Below, one piece after another: positions 16,497-25,734 of a stretch of DNA of 57,933 bases. The translations under genes and the position numbers were made by a program. Each line of letters starts with the position of its first letter. The first letter of the stretch is position 1. This DNA is from an uncultured Pelagibacteraceae bacterium (GTDB lineage Bacteria; Pseudomonadota; Alphaproteobacteria; Pelagibacterales; Pelagibacteraceae): the NCBI GenBank assembly GCA_902546795.1, contig CACCLK010000003.1:1-57933 (forward strand). Reading direction: 5' to 3'. The notes under the pieces are model-generated. The model saw nothing but the letters and a program-made list of their open reading frames with translations. It was not told the DNA's origin and did not search any database.

Positions 16497-17663
16497 ATGA
16501 GTTCAATATTAAAAACATATAACAGAAAGAATATTTCTTTTAAAAAAGGAAAAGGCTCTTACTTATTTGCTCAAAATGGAAAAAAATACTTAGATTTTGT
16601 TCAAGGAATTGCTGTAAATTGTTTGGGACATTCTAATAAAACCTTAATCAAAGCAATTAATAAGCAATCTAAAAGAGTATGGCACGTTTCGAATGTATTT
16701 ACTATCCCGGAGCAAGAAAAGTTAGCAAAGAGACTTACTAACAAAACATTTGCGGATTATGTTATTTTTCAAAATTCAGGGGCCGAAGCAACCGAAGTAG
16801 CTATTAAGATGGCAAGAAAATACTTTTATCAAAAGGGTATGCCAAAAAAAAACAGAATTTTGTGTTTAAATAATAGCTTCCATGGAAGAACTATTGCAAC
16901 AATTTTTGCTAGTAATAGTAAAAAAATGATAGAGGGCTTTGGACCCAAAGCAGATGGTTTTGATCATTTTAACTTCGGTGATCATAAAGATTTAGAAAAA
17001 AAAATTACAAAAAAAACTGCCGCGATAATGGTCGAGACAATTATGGGTGAGGGAGGAATTAAAGTAATTCCAGATTTTTGTTTGACTGGATTAAGAAAGC
17101 TCTGCAACGAAAAAAAAATTCTACTGATTTTAGATGAGGTTCAATGTGGAATTGGTAGAACTGGAAAATTTTTTGCTTTTGAATACGCAAAGATTAAACC
17201 TGATATAGTCCCAATAGCAAAAGGAATAGGAGGTGGTTTTCCCATTGGAGCTTGTCTGGTTAATAAAAAAGTTGCTTCAGCAATGAAACCAGGTTCGCAC
17301 GGATCAACATTTGGGGGTAATCCTTTGGCCATGAGCGTGGGCAACGCAGTTTTAGATATAATTTTAAAAAAAGGTTTTTTAAAAAGAGTTCAAAACAATG
17401 GTCTTTTTTTTAAAAGAGAATTAGAAGAATTAAAAAATCAATACCCTAAAGTAATTGATGAAGTGAGAGGTAAAGGTTTATTACTTGGTATAAAATTAAA
17501 AACTAATCAATTAAAATTTATAAAAAAACTTTTAGATAATAACTTGCTTGTTGTAAAAGCTGCAGATAATGTAGTAAGACTATTACCGCCACTGAATGTA
17601 AAAAGAGATGAAATAGAACTGGCTTTATCAATTATAAAAAAAGTCTGTAAAGGTTTTTCATGA
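16497..17663 (+). CDS. argD: Acetylornithine aminotransferase
   Basis: This 388-residue class III PLP aminotransferase has the diagnostic LILDEVQCGIGRTGKFFAFE segment and the PLP lysine in AKGIGGGFPIGA. It converts N-acetylglutamate semialdehyde to N-acetylornithine in arginine synthesis and may also act in lysine synthesis. Its stop overlaps the argF start (ATGA), so the two arginine genes form a coupled pair in the cytosol. Length is normal for the family. Confidence 0.95.
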   Translation: MSSILKTYNRKNISFKKGKGSYLFAQNGKKYLDFVQGIAVNCLGHSNKTLIKAINKQSKRVWHVSNVFTIPEQEKLAKRLTNKTFADYVIFQNSGAEATEVAIKMARKYFYQKGMPKKNRILCLNNSFHGRTIATIFASNSKKMIEGFGPKADGFDHFNFGDHKDLEKKITKKTAAIMVETIMGEGGIKVIPDFCLTGLRKLCNEKKILLILDEVQCGIGRTGKFFAFEYAKIKPDIVPIAKGIGGGFPIGACLVNKKVASAMKPGSHGSTFGGNPLAMSVGNAVLDIILKKGFLKRVQNNGLFFKRELEELKNQYPKVIDEVRGKGLLLGIKLKTNQLKFIKKLLDNNLLVVKAADNVVRLLPPLNVKRDEIELALSIIKKVCKGFS

Positions 17664-18586
17664 AAAATTTTTTAAATATTTCCGACTTTTCATCAGCTGA
17701 TCTAAGAGAAATTATAGATCAAGCTATGCAAAGAAAAAAAAATAGAGATGGTTTTAATAAATCTTCTCCCGATAAAGATGAACCTCTTAAAGGGAAGACC
17801 ATGATCATGATCTTTGAGAAACCATCAACAAGAACAAGATTGTCTTTTGATATAGCTGTTAAACAATTAGGGGGATCAACTATTACCCTAGATCCAAATA
17901 ATACTCACTATGGAAAAGGTGATGAAACTTTAAGAGACACAGCAAAAGTAATGTCTGAATATGCGGATGTTATCATGTTAAGAACATCCTCGCACAAAAA
18001 CCTGGACGAATTTGCTAGCCATCTTAGCATTCCTTTAATAAACGGGCTCTCGGATCTTAGCCATCCTTGTCAAATTATGTCGGATATCTTTACTTTTGAG
18101 GAGGTAAAAGGAAGCATAGAAAATAAAAAAATATCATGGCTTGGAGATGGAAATAATAACATGTCTAATTCTTTAATTGAAGCGTCTGCAAAATTCAATT
18201 TCAAACTTACTTTAGGATGTCCAAAAAAATATAGTCCGGGAAAAAAGATATTAACTTGGGCAAAAAAAAACAATGCAGACCTAGAAATTTTTACAGATCC
18301 AAAAAAAGCTGCTGCAGGTGCTGATTGTATCATGACAGACAAATGGATATCTATGAATGATAAAGTAAATCAAAAACAAAAAAAGAAAATTTTAAAAAGC
18401 TATCAAGTCAATAGCAAAATAATGAAACTTGCCAAACCAGATGCTATATTTATGCATTGTCTTCCCGTTGGAAGAAATGAAGAAGTTACAGATGAAGTTA
18501 TTGATGGAAAAAGGTCTGTTGTGTGGTTACAATCGCTGAATAGAGTTCACGCCCAAAAAAGTATTATTAATTGGTGTATTGGCTAG
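17660..18586 (+). CDS. argF: Ornithine carbamoyltransferase
   Basis: The 308-residue enzyme shows the carbamoyl phosphate site STRTR, the HPCQ motif (LSHPCQIMSD) and the ornithine-binding HCLP (MHCLPVGRNEEV). It makes citrulline from ornithine and carbamoyl phosphate. It is coupled to argD. Its TAG stop sits inside a CTAG palindrome at 18583-18586 that also supplies the stop of the convergent cytochrome gene. Confidence 0.96.
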   Translation: MKNFLNISDFSSADLREIIDQAMQRKKNRDGFNKSSPDKDEPLKGKTMIMIFEKPSTRTRLSFDIAVKQLGGSTITLDPNNTHYGKGDETLRDTAKVMSEYADVIMLRTSSHKNLDEFASHLSIPLINGLSDLSHPCQIMSDIFTFEEVKGSIENKKISWLGDGNNNMSNSLIEASAKFNFKLTLGCPKKYSPGKKILTWAKKNNADLEIFTDPKKAAAGADCIMTDKWISMNDKVNQKQKKKILKSYQVNSKIMKLAKPDAIFMHCLPVGRNEEVTDEVIDGKRSVVWLQSLNRVHAQKSIINWCIG

Positions 18587-19131
18587 GGTAAAGGTTTGGG
18601 AGCGCTACTTTTGGAATTCATGTAAAGAATAACAGACGCCCTATCTTTTTCTTTTCTAAGACCAGCGAAAGCCATTTTAGTTCCTTTAATGTAAGCTTGT
18701 GGCTTAATAAGATAAGAGTTCATTTCTTCAAAGGTCCACTCTTTACCGTAAGCAATCATAGCTTTAGAGTATTTATAATCACTTATCGCACCTGCTTTTC
18801 TACCAATAACACTCCATAAATTCGGTCCGATCATATTTTTTCCTCCACTGGCAATCATGTGACAGGCACTGCACTTTTTAAAAACTTTTTCTCCATGCTC
18901 TACTGTTCCCATAGCTAAAAGTGCTTTGATATCGACCACTTCAGTTTTTTTTGCATCATTATCACTTTTGGCACTCGAACTTTCAGCAACTTCCAGGCCT
19001 TCAATTTTGTATGCTGTTTTCTCTGGCTTTTCGACATAGAATATAACGTCTGCAAATTTACCAATACCAATTATTATAAGCGCTGTAAGTAAAATTGCTG
19101 CTATTATTTTATTTATTTCAAAACTATCCAT
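18583..19131 (-). CDS. cycM: Membrane-anchored class I cytochrome c (CycM-like)
   Basis: The 182-residue protein has an uncleaved N-terminal membrane helix (about residues 10-28), a flexible Glu/Ala/Ser-rich linker, and a cytochrome c domain with the haem motif CSACH and axial Met in GTKMAFAG. This is the arrangement of CycM/cytochrome c552, which carries electrons from the bc1 complex to the aa3 oxidase encoded at the end of this window. It faces the periplasm. It is convergent with argF and divergent from kdsB (76 bp apart). Confidence 0.92.
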   Translation of the reverse strand: MDSFEINKIIAAILLTALIIIGIGKFADVIFYVEKPEKTAYKIEGLEVAESSSAKSDNDAKKTEVVDIKALLAMGTVEHGEKVFKKCSACHMIASGGKNMIGPNLWSVIGRKAGAISDYKYSKAMIAYGKEWTFEEMNSYLIKPQAYIKGTKMAFAGLRKEKDRASVILYMNSKSSAPKPLP

Positions 19132-19207
19132 TTTGATAAATCTCTAAAAAGAGATATAACACGAGTTTATTTAAAAAACTCAAAATTACGCACTTTTTTT
19201 TGCGTCA

Positions 19208-19954
19208 ATGAGCCACATAACTATGGAAGATATATCAATAATAATACCCTCTAGGCTAGCTTCAGTAAGATTACCAAACAAACCACTTAAAAAGATAAAA
19301 GATTTAGAGATGGTCTTACATGTTAACGAACTAGCTACGAAAGCAAATATTGGTAAAGTTATTGTTGCCACTCCAGACGAAAAAATTGCAGAGCTAGTCA
19401 GGGGTTATGGTGGTAATGCTGTCAAAACTGAGAAAAATCATGAAACTGGAACAGACAGAGTTTATGAAGTTTTCGAGAAAGTTTTGAATAGACAAAGTAA
19501 AATTATCATAAATTTACAGGGAGATATGCCTAATTTAGAAATATCGAGTCTTAAGTTTTTGGCTAATCATATGAAAAAAAATTTTTGCGATATTGGAACT
19601 TTAGCTAGTGAATTAGATGATGAAGAAAAAATAAATGAGAATGTCGTAAAAGTCCAAACCGAAAAGAAAATATTCGAAAATAGTTTTTCAAAGGCTTCTG
19701 ATTTTTTTAGACAAGACCCAAAAGATAAAAAAAATATCTACCATCATATCGGAATTTATGCTTTTACAAGCGAGTCACTTACTAAGTTTGTTGAGTTTGA
19801 TAGATCAAAATTAGAGATAGAAAGAAGGCTTGAACAATTAAGAGCATTAGAAAACAATATGAAAATTGATGTGGGTTTTATAAAATCTCCACCTTTAAGC
19901 GTTGATACTGAAGAAGATTTAAGTAAAGTAAAAAATATTATGGAGAATAAATGA
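19208..19954 (+). CDS. kdsB: 3-deoxy-manno-octulosonate cytidylyltransferase (CMP-Kdo synthetase)
   Basis: The 248-residue enzyme has the nucleotidyltransferase start IIIPSRLASVRLPNKPL, the Kdo-site segment ETGTDRVYEV, and LQGDMPNL for metal/CTP binding. It activates Kdo for transfer to lipid A by the WaaA encoded at 42939. The ATG at 19208 is the first; another at 19223 (MEDIS) is equally plausible because neither has a clear Shine-Dalgarno. The gene overlaps pheA by 4 bp. Confidence 0.93.
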   Translation: MSHITMEDISIIIPSRLASVRLPNKPLKKIKDLEMVLHVNELATKANIGKVIVATPDEKIAELVRGYGGNAVKTEKNHETGTDRVYEVFEKVLNRQSKIIINLQGDMPNLEISSLKFLANHMKKNFCDIGTLASELDDEEKINENVVKVQTEKKIFENSFSKASDFFRQDPKDKKNIYHHIGIYAFTSESLTKFVEFDRSKLEIERRLEQLRALENNMKIDVGFIKSPPLSVDTEEDLSKVKNIMENK

Positions 19955-20793
19955 AAAAAGAAATAGTGGCCATTCAGGGTGAGTTAGGTGCATATTCACA
20001 TCTTGCTGCAATTAATTTCTTTAAAAACCCAGAAATCAGAACATGCACAACTTTTGAAGAGGCTTTTCAAACTGCATTTCAAAATGAAAACTATAAAATA
20101 ATTATACCTATTGAAAATTCGCTAGCAGGGAGGGTTGCAGATATTCATTATCTTCTCCCAAAATATAAGTTACAAATACATGCTGAACATTTTCAAAATG
20201 TCGAACATAATTTACTTGTTAAAAAGGATGCTAATCTAAGTGATATAAAATTTGTTAGAAGCCATTCTCAGGCAATAGGTCAATGTCAAAAAATTATAAA
20301 TGAAAAAAAATTTAAAACTATAGTTTCCGCTGACACTGCTGGTTCCGCAAAAGAGTTATCTGAAAGTAAAGACAAATCAATTGCAGCTATTGCATCAAAA
20401 CTATCTGCGGAAATTTATGATTTAAAAATTTTAAAAGAAAATATCGAGGATGTACAAGGCAATGTAACAAGGTTCTTGATAATGGGGAAAAATGTCAATC
20501 AACCAGAGTTCCAAAAAGAAAAAAAATATATAACAACTTGTATTTTTAGATTAAAAAGCGAGCCATCTGCGCTTTACAAATCTTTAGGAGGTTTTGCAAC
20601 CAATCAAATAAATTTAACTAAATTAGAAAGTTTTTCAGTAAAAAATACTTTTGATCAAGTAAACTTCTATCTCGATTTTGAGGGTCATTTGGATGACAAA
20701 CCAGTTCAGAGAGCGATGGAAGAGTTAGGCTTTCACACTGAAATGCTTGATATTCTGGGTGTTTATGAATGCTCTAAATTTAGGCAAAATTAG
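19951..20793 (+). CDS. pheA: Prephenate dehydratase with ACT domain
   Basis: This 280-residue, stand-alone dehydratase (no chorismate mutase domain) starts with IQGELGAYSHLAA, contains IIPIENSLAGRVAD, the threonine-containing segment QGNVTRFLIMG, and a C-terminal ACT domain (about residues 190-275) for phenylalanine feedback. It converts prephenate to phenylpyruvate. It is coupled to kdsB by an ATGA overlap, an order common in alphaproteobacteria. Confidence 0.94.
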   Translation: MKKEIVAIQGELGAYSHLAAINFFKNPEIRTCTTFEEAFQTAFQNENYKIIIPIENSLAGRVADIHYLLPKYKLQIHAEHFQNVEHNLLVKKDANLSDIKFVRSHSQAIGQCQKIINEKKFKTIVSADTAGSAKELSESKDKSIAAIASKLSAEIYDLKILKENIEDVQGNVTRFLIMGKNVNQPEFQKEKKYITTCIFRLKSEPSALYKSLGGFATNQINLTKLESFSVKNTFDQVNFYLDFEGHLDDKPVQRAMEELGFHTEMLDILGVYECSKFRQN

Positions 20794-20815
20794 TCCACAT
20801 GAATTAAATGAACCC

Positions 20816-20845
20816 TTGTGGAATTTAATTCTATGTTGTTATAAT
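20816..20845 (+). promoter_or_regulatory. Sigma-70-like promoter of the SRP RNA gene
   Basis: TTGTGG (20816-20821) and TATAAT (20840-20845) are separated by 18 bp. The predicted start, about 7 nt downstream, coincides with the 5' end of the SRP RNA stem near 20852. Confidence 0.6.
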
Positions 20846-20851
20846 CATATC

Positions 20852-20943
20852 GAGGTTGGCATCAGGTGGATGTTTCATAAACCCGGTCAGGTCTGAAAAG
20901 AAGCAGCCGTAGTGAAAACTATTCAGGTTGTTGCCTGCCTCTG
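20852..20943 (+). ncRNA. ffs: Signal recognition particle RNA, small bacterial (4.5S) type
   Basis: The conserved SRP domain IV is clear: GGTCAGGTCTGAAAAGAAGC closely follows the E. coli apical loop and its asymmetric A-rich internal loop, with GCAGCC after it. The ends pair imperfectly (GAGGTTGGCA with TTGCCTGCCTC). At about 92 nt it is the small form without an Alu domain. It binds Ffh to target inner-membrane proteins. The 3' end abuts the dnaX start codon, so processing or a start inside dnaX mRNA must separate the two. End points are estimated to within a few bases. Confidence 0.9.
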
Positions 20944-22620
20944 ATGATGAAAGAAAACAAAATACTAGCATTAAAATACAGACCTCAAAATTTTAAAGAT
21001 TTAATCGGTCAAGAAATAGTTGCAGAGACTATTTCTAATGCAGTCAAGTTAAACAAAACTCCCAATGCTTATCTACTTACAGGCATTAGAGGTGTCGGTA
21101 AAACTACAACAGCAAGATTAATTGCAAAGTTACTCAATTGTGAAAATTATTTAAAAAATAAAATCGAGTGCAACTCCAATAATACCTGTCAAACTTGTAA
21201 AGAAATTTCGCAATCAAATCACATAGATGTTTTAGAAATGGATGCCGCCTCAAAAACCGGAATAGACGATGTTAGAGAATTAATTGAGAATTCAAAATAT
21301 AGACCTACAAGTTCAAAGTTCAAAATATTCATAATTGACGAGGTTCATATGCTTTCAAAGCAAGCTTTTAATGGTTTGCTTAAAACTCTTGAGGAGCCAC
21401 CACCTAGTCTTAAATTTATTCTTGCCACTACAGAAGTGAGAAAAATACCGGTTACAATTCTTTCTAGGTGTCAAAGATTTGATCTGAAAAGAATAGATTT
21501 TGAAATATTATTTAGTCATATAAAAAATATCGCAAAAAAAGAAAATGGAAAAATTTCAGATGATGCGCTTAAAATTATAACTCGAGCTTCGGAAGGATCA
21601 GCAAGAGATGCGATTTCTTTGCTAGATAGAGCATTAATAGGTAGCGGAACAAAGAACGATAAAGAAATCACAGAACTAGATATAAGAGAAATTCTTGGGA
21701 TTGCCGATAAAGGTAAGCTTTTAGATTTAATTAAAGAGGTTCTAAATGGTAATGAAAAGGATGCTATTAATCAATTAAGAGATCTCATTAAAGCTGGGTT
21801 GGACGCGAAAATATTTTTAAACGATATTTTAGAAATTTTTTATCTATTAGGTAGATCAATAAATTTAGGAAAATTAGAAAAAGACCTTTCTATTTCGGAG
21901 GTAGAGGCTAATGCAATTAATGAATATTCGAAAAATTTAAAAATGAATGATATTGCAATATTTTGGCAATTGACACTAAAAACTATAGATGATTTAAAAA
22001 TTGTTTCTAATGAAAATTTAACATTAGAAATGTATTTAATGCAATTAATTCATTTAAAAAAAATAGATGAAAACTATTCATCTGATGTGACAGTACCACA
22101 AGAAACAGAGGTAAAAAAAACTGTGAATATAAATAACGATGTTATTTTAAAAGATAAAAAATTTTATCCAAAAACGACAAATCAAATAAAAAATACGGAA
22201 CAGATTAAAACAAAAATTTTGAAAGAACCAGAAAATAAAAGTGAAATTAAAGTTCAAATAAAAAATTTTGAACAACTCTTACAAATTGTTAATGAAAAAA
22301 AAGAAGTTGAGTTAAAATATGATCTCGAGAGAAATTTGAAATTAGTAAGTTTCAATAATGGTAAAATTGAAATCGGTTTTAACGAAAAATTAAATAAAAA
22401 TTTTATAAAAACTTTAACCGAAAAACTACATTTATGGACTGGTGATAGATGGATTATATCACTTAGCAAAAAACAAGGCGACAAAACCTTAATGGAAAAA
22501 AATAAAGAAAATAAGGAAAGTATGATTAAAAATTTTAATCAAAGTAATCTTGCAAAAGATTTTTTCTCTTTTTTTCCTGATGCGAAACTAACTGAAATTG
22601 ATGAGGATGATAATGACTAA
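20944..22620 (+). CDS. dnaX: DNA polymerase III subunits gamma/tau
   Basis: The 558-residue protein has the AAA+ clamp-loader ATPase: Walker A (GIRGVGKTTTARL), a four-Cys zinc module (CNSNNTCQTC), Walker B (FIIDEVHMLS) and the sensor/SRC motif ILSRCQRFDL. Domain III ends near residue 376, followed by a lysine-rich linker and a short tau C-terminal region. An A8 run at 22113-22120 (codons 390-393) lies at this junction, and both other frames stop within a few codons. A second ATG at 20947 is an alternative start. Its 3' end overlaps ybaB by 8 bp. Confidence 0.95.
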   Translation: MMKENKILALKYRPQNFKDLIGQEIVAETISNAVKLNKTPNAYLLTGIRGVGKTTTARLIAKLLNCENYLKNKIECNSNNTCQTCKEISQSNHIDVLEMDAASKTGIDDVRELIENSKYRPTSSKFKIFIIDEVHMLSKQAFNGLLKTLEEPPPSLKFILATTEVRKIPVTILSRCQRFDLKRIDFEILFSHIKNIAKKENGKISDDALKIITRASEGSARDAISLLDRALIGSGTKNDKEITELDIREILGIADKGKLLDLIKEVLNGNEKDAINQLRDLIKAGLDAKIFLNDILEIFYLLGRSINLGKLEKDLSISEVEANAINEYSKNLKMNDIAIFWQLTLKTIDDLKIVSNENLTLEMYLMQLIHLKKIDENYSSDVTVPQETEVKKTVNINNDVILKDKKFYPKTTNQIKNTEQIKTKILKEPENKSEIKVQIKNFEQLLQIVNEKKEVELKYDLERNLKLVSFNNGKIEIGFNEKLNKNFIKTLTEKLHLWTGDRWIISLSKKQGDKTLMEKNKENKESMIKNFNQSNLAKDFFSFFPDAKLTEIDEDDND

Positions 22621-22933
22621 TTTTTCTGAAATGTTGTCAAAAGCAAAAGAAATGCAAGAAAAAATGAAACAAGTTCAAGATAACTTAAAAAAAATTGAAG
22701 TAGAAGGTGTTTCTGGCGGAAATCTTGTTAAAGTTATTTTAACTGGTGACTACGAAATAAAATCAATAGAAATAAGTGAAGAGGCAAAAAAAGAAAAACA
22801 TGAAATTGTCAATGACTTAATAATTGCAGCATACTCAAACGCTAAAGAGAATTTGAAAAAAAAATCATCCGAGGAATTATCTAAAGTGACAGGAGGTTTA
22901 AATTTTCCTCCAGACTTTAAACTTCCGTTTTAA
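22613..22933 (+). CDS. ybaB: YbaB/EbfC family nucleoid-associated protein
   Basis: I chose ATG 22613 (MTNFSEMLSKAKEMQEKM), overlapping dnaX by 8 bp, as it gives the standard 106-residue length; upstream in-frame ATGs lie inside dnaX. The protein has a helical N-terminus and the middle strand segment VEGVSGGNLVKV, then the C-terminal helices ending with TGGLNFPPDFKLPF. The family binds DNA as a dimer. The dnaX-ybaB-recR order is widely conserved. Confidence 0.93.
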   Translation: MTNFSEMLSKAKEMQEKMKQVQDNLKKIEVEGVSGGNLVKVILTGDYEIKSIEISEEAKKEKHEIVNDLIIAAYSNAKENLKKKSSEELSKVTGGLNFPPDFKLPF

Positions 22934-23539
22934 ATGAGTAATAATATTCCTGAAATTGAAGAGTTAATCAAACAGTTTTCCAAGTTACCAGGTTTGGGGC
23001 CTAAGTCGGCAAAAAGAATTATTCTAAAATTAATTCAGAATAAAGAAAATATGGTCAAGCCATTAGCGAAATCATTAGCAACTGTTTATAAAAATGTTGT
23101 TAGATGTAATAATTGTGGAAATTTAAAGATTTCTACGAATAAATGTATATGCGAAGAAGTTGGAAAGTTTGATAAAATTTGCATTGTAGAAAGCCTAGCT
23201 GATATGTGGGTTATAGAGTCTGCGAATATATTTAAAGGATATTATCATATTTTAGGGGGAAACATTAATTCTTCAGAAAAAAATGATAATAAAAATTTAT
23301 TAATAGACTCTTTGATAAGAAGAATAAAAAGCAATAATCTTAAAGAAGTAATTATAGCTACCAGTGCAACTATTGAGGGCCAAACAACTGCCCATTATAT
23401 AGAGGATGTGATCCAAAACGATAAACTTAAAATAACTAAACTTGCACAGGGACTTCCCGTTGGTGGAGAAATAGAACAGCTAGATGATGGCACATTATTC
23501 TCAGCATTCAAAAACAGAGTTCCGGTTACTGGGGATTAG
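22934..23539 (+). CDS. recR: Recombination mediator protein RecR
   Basis: The 201-residue protein has the helix-hairpin-helix start ([12 protein letters not shown]), a zinc site with CNNCGN and CIC, and a Toprim domain with [12 protein letters not shown] and [15 protein letters not shown]. It works with RecO/RecF in RecA loading at gaps. It starts immediately after ybaB. Its 3' end overlaps the convergent malate synthase gene by 14 bp, so no separate intergenic terminator exists there; a T8 run follows just after its stop. Confidence 0.95.
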   Translation: MSNNIPEIEELIKQFSKLPGLGPKSAKRIILKLIQNKENMVKPLAKSLATVYKNVVRCNNCGNLKISTNKCICEEVGKFDKICIVESLADMWVIESANIFKGYYHILGGNINSSEKNDNKNLLIDSLIRRIKSNNLKEVIIATSATIEGQTTAHYIEDVIQNDKLKITKLAQGLPVGGEIEQLDDGTLFSAFKNRVPVTGD

Positions 23540-25673
23540 TTTGTTTTTTTTCAAGTCTTCTCTTGTGTAACAACGGTTCGGTATAACCAGAAGGTTGTGA
23601 TATACCTTTGAAAACTAAATCACAAGCCGCTTTAAAAGCAATGGAAGTGTCAAAGTTTGCTGACATTGGTTGATAATTATTGTCAGCTTTATTTTGATCG
23701 TCAACGATAGTAGCCATTTTTTTCATTATACCCAAAACTTTTTTTTCATCACAAACCTTATGATGAAGCCAATTTGCAATGTGTTGAGAAGAAATCCTGA
23801 GAGTTGCTCTGTCTTCCATAAGCCCAATATTATTAATATCTGGAACCTTGGAGCAGCCAACACCTTGATCAATCCATCTAACAACGTATCCTAAAATACT
23901 TTGTGCATTATTTTCTATTTCTTTTTCAATATCTTTTAAATTCCAATTAGGTCTATCTGCTGTAGGTATCATTAATAAGTTATCAAGCGATGCTTTTTCC
24001 CTTGATGCCAAATCTTTTTGTTTATTAAAAACATTTATTTTGTGGTAATGCGTTGAGTGAAGAGTTGCTGCAGTTGGAGAAGGCACCCATGCACAATTTG
24101 CTCCAGATTTTGGATGCACGATTTTTTGTTTTATCATCTCTGACATTTTATCTGGAATAGCCCACATTCCTTTTCCAATCTGCGCTTTTCCTGAGAAACC
24201 ACATTCGAGACCCACGTCAACATTCCAATTTTCGTAGGTATTCAACCACGTGGAACTTTTCATATCACCTTTAAAAATCATGGGGCCAGCTTGAAACGAA
24301 GTATGCATTTCATCTCCAGTTCTATCCAGAAAACCAGTGTTAATAAAAACTATTCTACTTTTAACTTGTTTAATACATTCTTTTAAATTTACCGTTGTCC
24401 TTCTTTCTTCATCCATAATTCCAACTTTTATAGTATTTTTTTCTAATTTAAGCACCTCTTCAACTTTTTCAAAAATTTTATCCGTAAATTTAACCTCGTC
24501 AGGACCATGCATTTTGGGCTTAACAATATAAACAGATCCTGTTCTGGAATTTTTTTTATTTTTAAAATCATGCATTGCACATAAAGTTGATACAAATGCA
24601 TCCATGATACCCTCTGGAATTTCAGAGTTGTCTTTTAAAATAATTGCAGGATTTGTCATTAAATGACCAACGTTTCTATTTAAAAGTAAAGCTCGACCAT
24701 GCAATTTGATATCTTTTCCCTCTGGTGAAATATAATTTCTATCTTTATTCAATTTTCTAATAAATTTCTTTCCATTTTTGACCATTTCGATTTCCAAATC
24801 ACCTTTCATCAGTCCTAACCAATTCTTATAACATTTGATTTTGTCCGTAGAGTCAACTGCAGCTACCGAGTCCTCATTGTCTACAATAGTCGAAATTGCA
24901 GACTCTAAAATTACATCAGATATGTTTGCTTTATCCAATTTTCCAATTTTGGTATTTGGATCTATAACGATGTCAACATGCAGATTATTATTTAGAAGAA
25001 GAATAGAGGCTGGTAAATCTTTTTTGCCAGTATAGCCAATAAACTGCTTTTTATTTTTTAGTAAGAAACTATTACCTTTAGAATAAAAAACTAAATTATT
25101 TTCTTTTATTTCGATTTTTTCAATTTCTTTCCAACTAGTATTTTCAATAGGAGATATTTCATCCAAAAAATCTCTTACGTAATTTATAACTTCGTTTCCT
25201 CTAGCGGCATTATATTCTGTTCCTCTCTCACCTGGTATTGCATCAGTTCCATAAAGAGCGTTGTAAAAACTTCCCCATCTAGCGTTCGCTGCATTAATTG
25301 CGTATCTTGCATTATCTACTGGAACTACTAGTTGTGGACCAGCAATTTTAGCAATTTCATTATCTACATTTGATGTATCGATTTGAAAATCACCAGTTTC
25401 TTTTTTTATATAACCTATTTCATGAAGAAATTTTTTGTATTCTTTAAAGTCAAATTTTTTAGTTTTATTCTTAATGTGCCAGTTATCGATATTCTTTTGA
25501 ATCTTATCCCTTTCAGCTAATAATTTTTTATTTTCTACCGCAAGTTCATGGACAGAACTATCAAATCCATTCCAGAACTTCTTTTCGTCCAGTTGAAGCT
25601 CTTTTAAGACGCCTGATAAAAACTCAAATAAGTCGGCACTTATTTTTAAATTTCCCTGACTAATTTTACTCAT
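23526..25673 (-). CDS. glcB: Malate synthase G
   Basis: The 715-residue enzyme matches the G isoform in length and motifs: an N-terminal clasp, [20 protein letters not shown], the catalytic-core segments [11 protein letters not shown] and [16 protein letters not shown], and the C-terminal [20 protein letters not shown]. It joins glyoxylate and acetyl-CoA to malate, linking glycine/glycolate-derived glyoxylate to the TCA cycle. The 61-bp spacer to the divergent accA gene is too short for the glycine riboswitch that has been described before glcB in coastal 'Ca. P. ubique'. Confidence 0.96.
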   Translation of the reverse strand: MSKISQGNLKISADLFEFLSGVLKELQLDEKKFWNGFDSSVHELAVENKKLLAERDKIQKNIDNWHIKNKTKKFDFKEYKKFLHEIGYIKKETGDFQIDTSNVDNEIAKIAGPQLVVPVDNARYAINAANARWGSFYNALYGTDAIPGERGTEYNAARGNEVINYVRDFLDEISPIENTSWKEIEKIEIKENNLVFYSKGNSFLLKNKKQFIGYTGKKDLPASILLLNNNLHVDIVIDPNTKIGKLDKANISDVILESAISTIVDNEDSVAAVDSTDKIKCYKNWLGLMKGDLEIEMVKNGKKFIRKLNKDRNYISPEGKDIKLHGRALLLNRNVGHLMTNPAIILKDNSEIPEGIMDAFVSTLCAMHDFKNKKNSRTGSVYIVKPKMHGPDEVKFTDKIFEKVEEVLKLEKNTIKVGIMDEERRTTVNLKECIKQVKSRIVFINTGFLDRTGDEMHTSFQAGPMIFKGDMKSSTWLNTYENWNVDVGLECGFSGKAQIGKGMWAIPDKMSEMIKQKIVHPKSGANCAWVPSPTAATLHSTHYHKINVFNKQKDLASREKASLDNLLMIPTADRPNWNLKDIEKEIENNAQSILGYVVRWIDQGVGCSKVPDINNIGLMEDRATLRISSQHIANWLHHKVCDEKKVLGIMKKMATIVDDQNKADNNYQPMSANFDTSIAFKAACDLVFKGISQPSGYTEPLLHKRRLEKKQTNPQ

Positions 25674-25734
25674 ATTTCACAGGTTTTATCATAATTAAAT
25701 TCTAATAAAAGTGGAATTGTGTTAATTATCGCAT

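Noticed and set aside
21534-21540. Another A run in dnaX, at about codon 198
   Set aside because: A shift here would truncate the protein inside or just after the ATPase domain, not at the domain III/IV border, so it does not fit a gamma product.
23540-23560. Possible recR terminator (small CCGG-TTA-CTGG stem and T8 run)
   Set aside because: The stem has four pairs including one wobble and is about 20 bp from the T run; too weak to list as a terminator.
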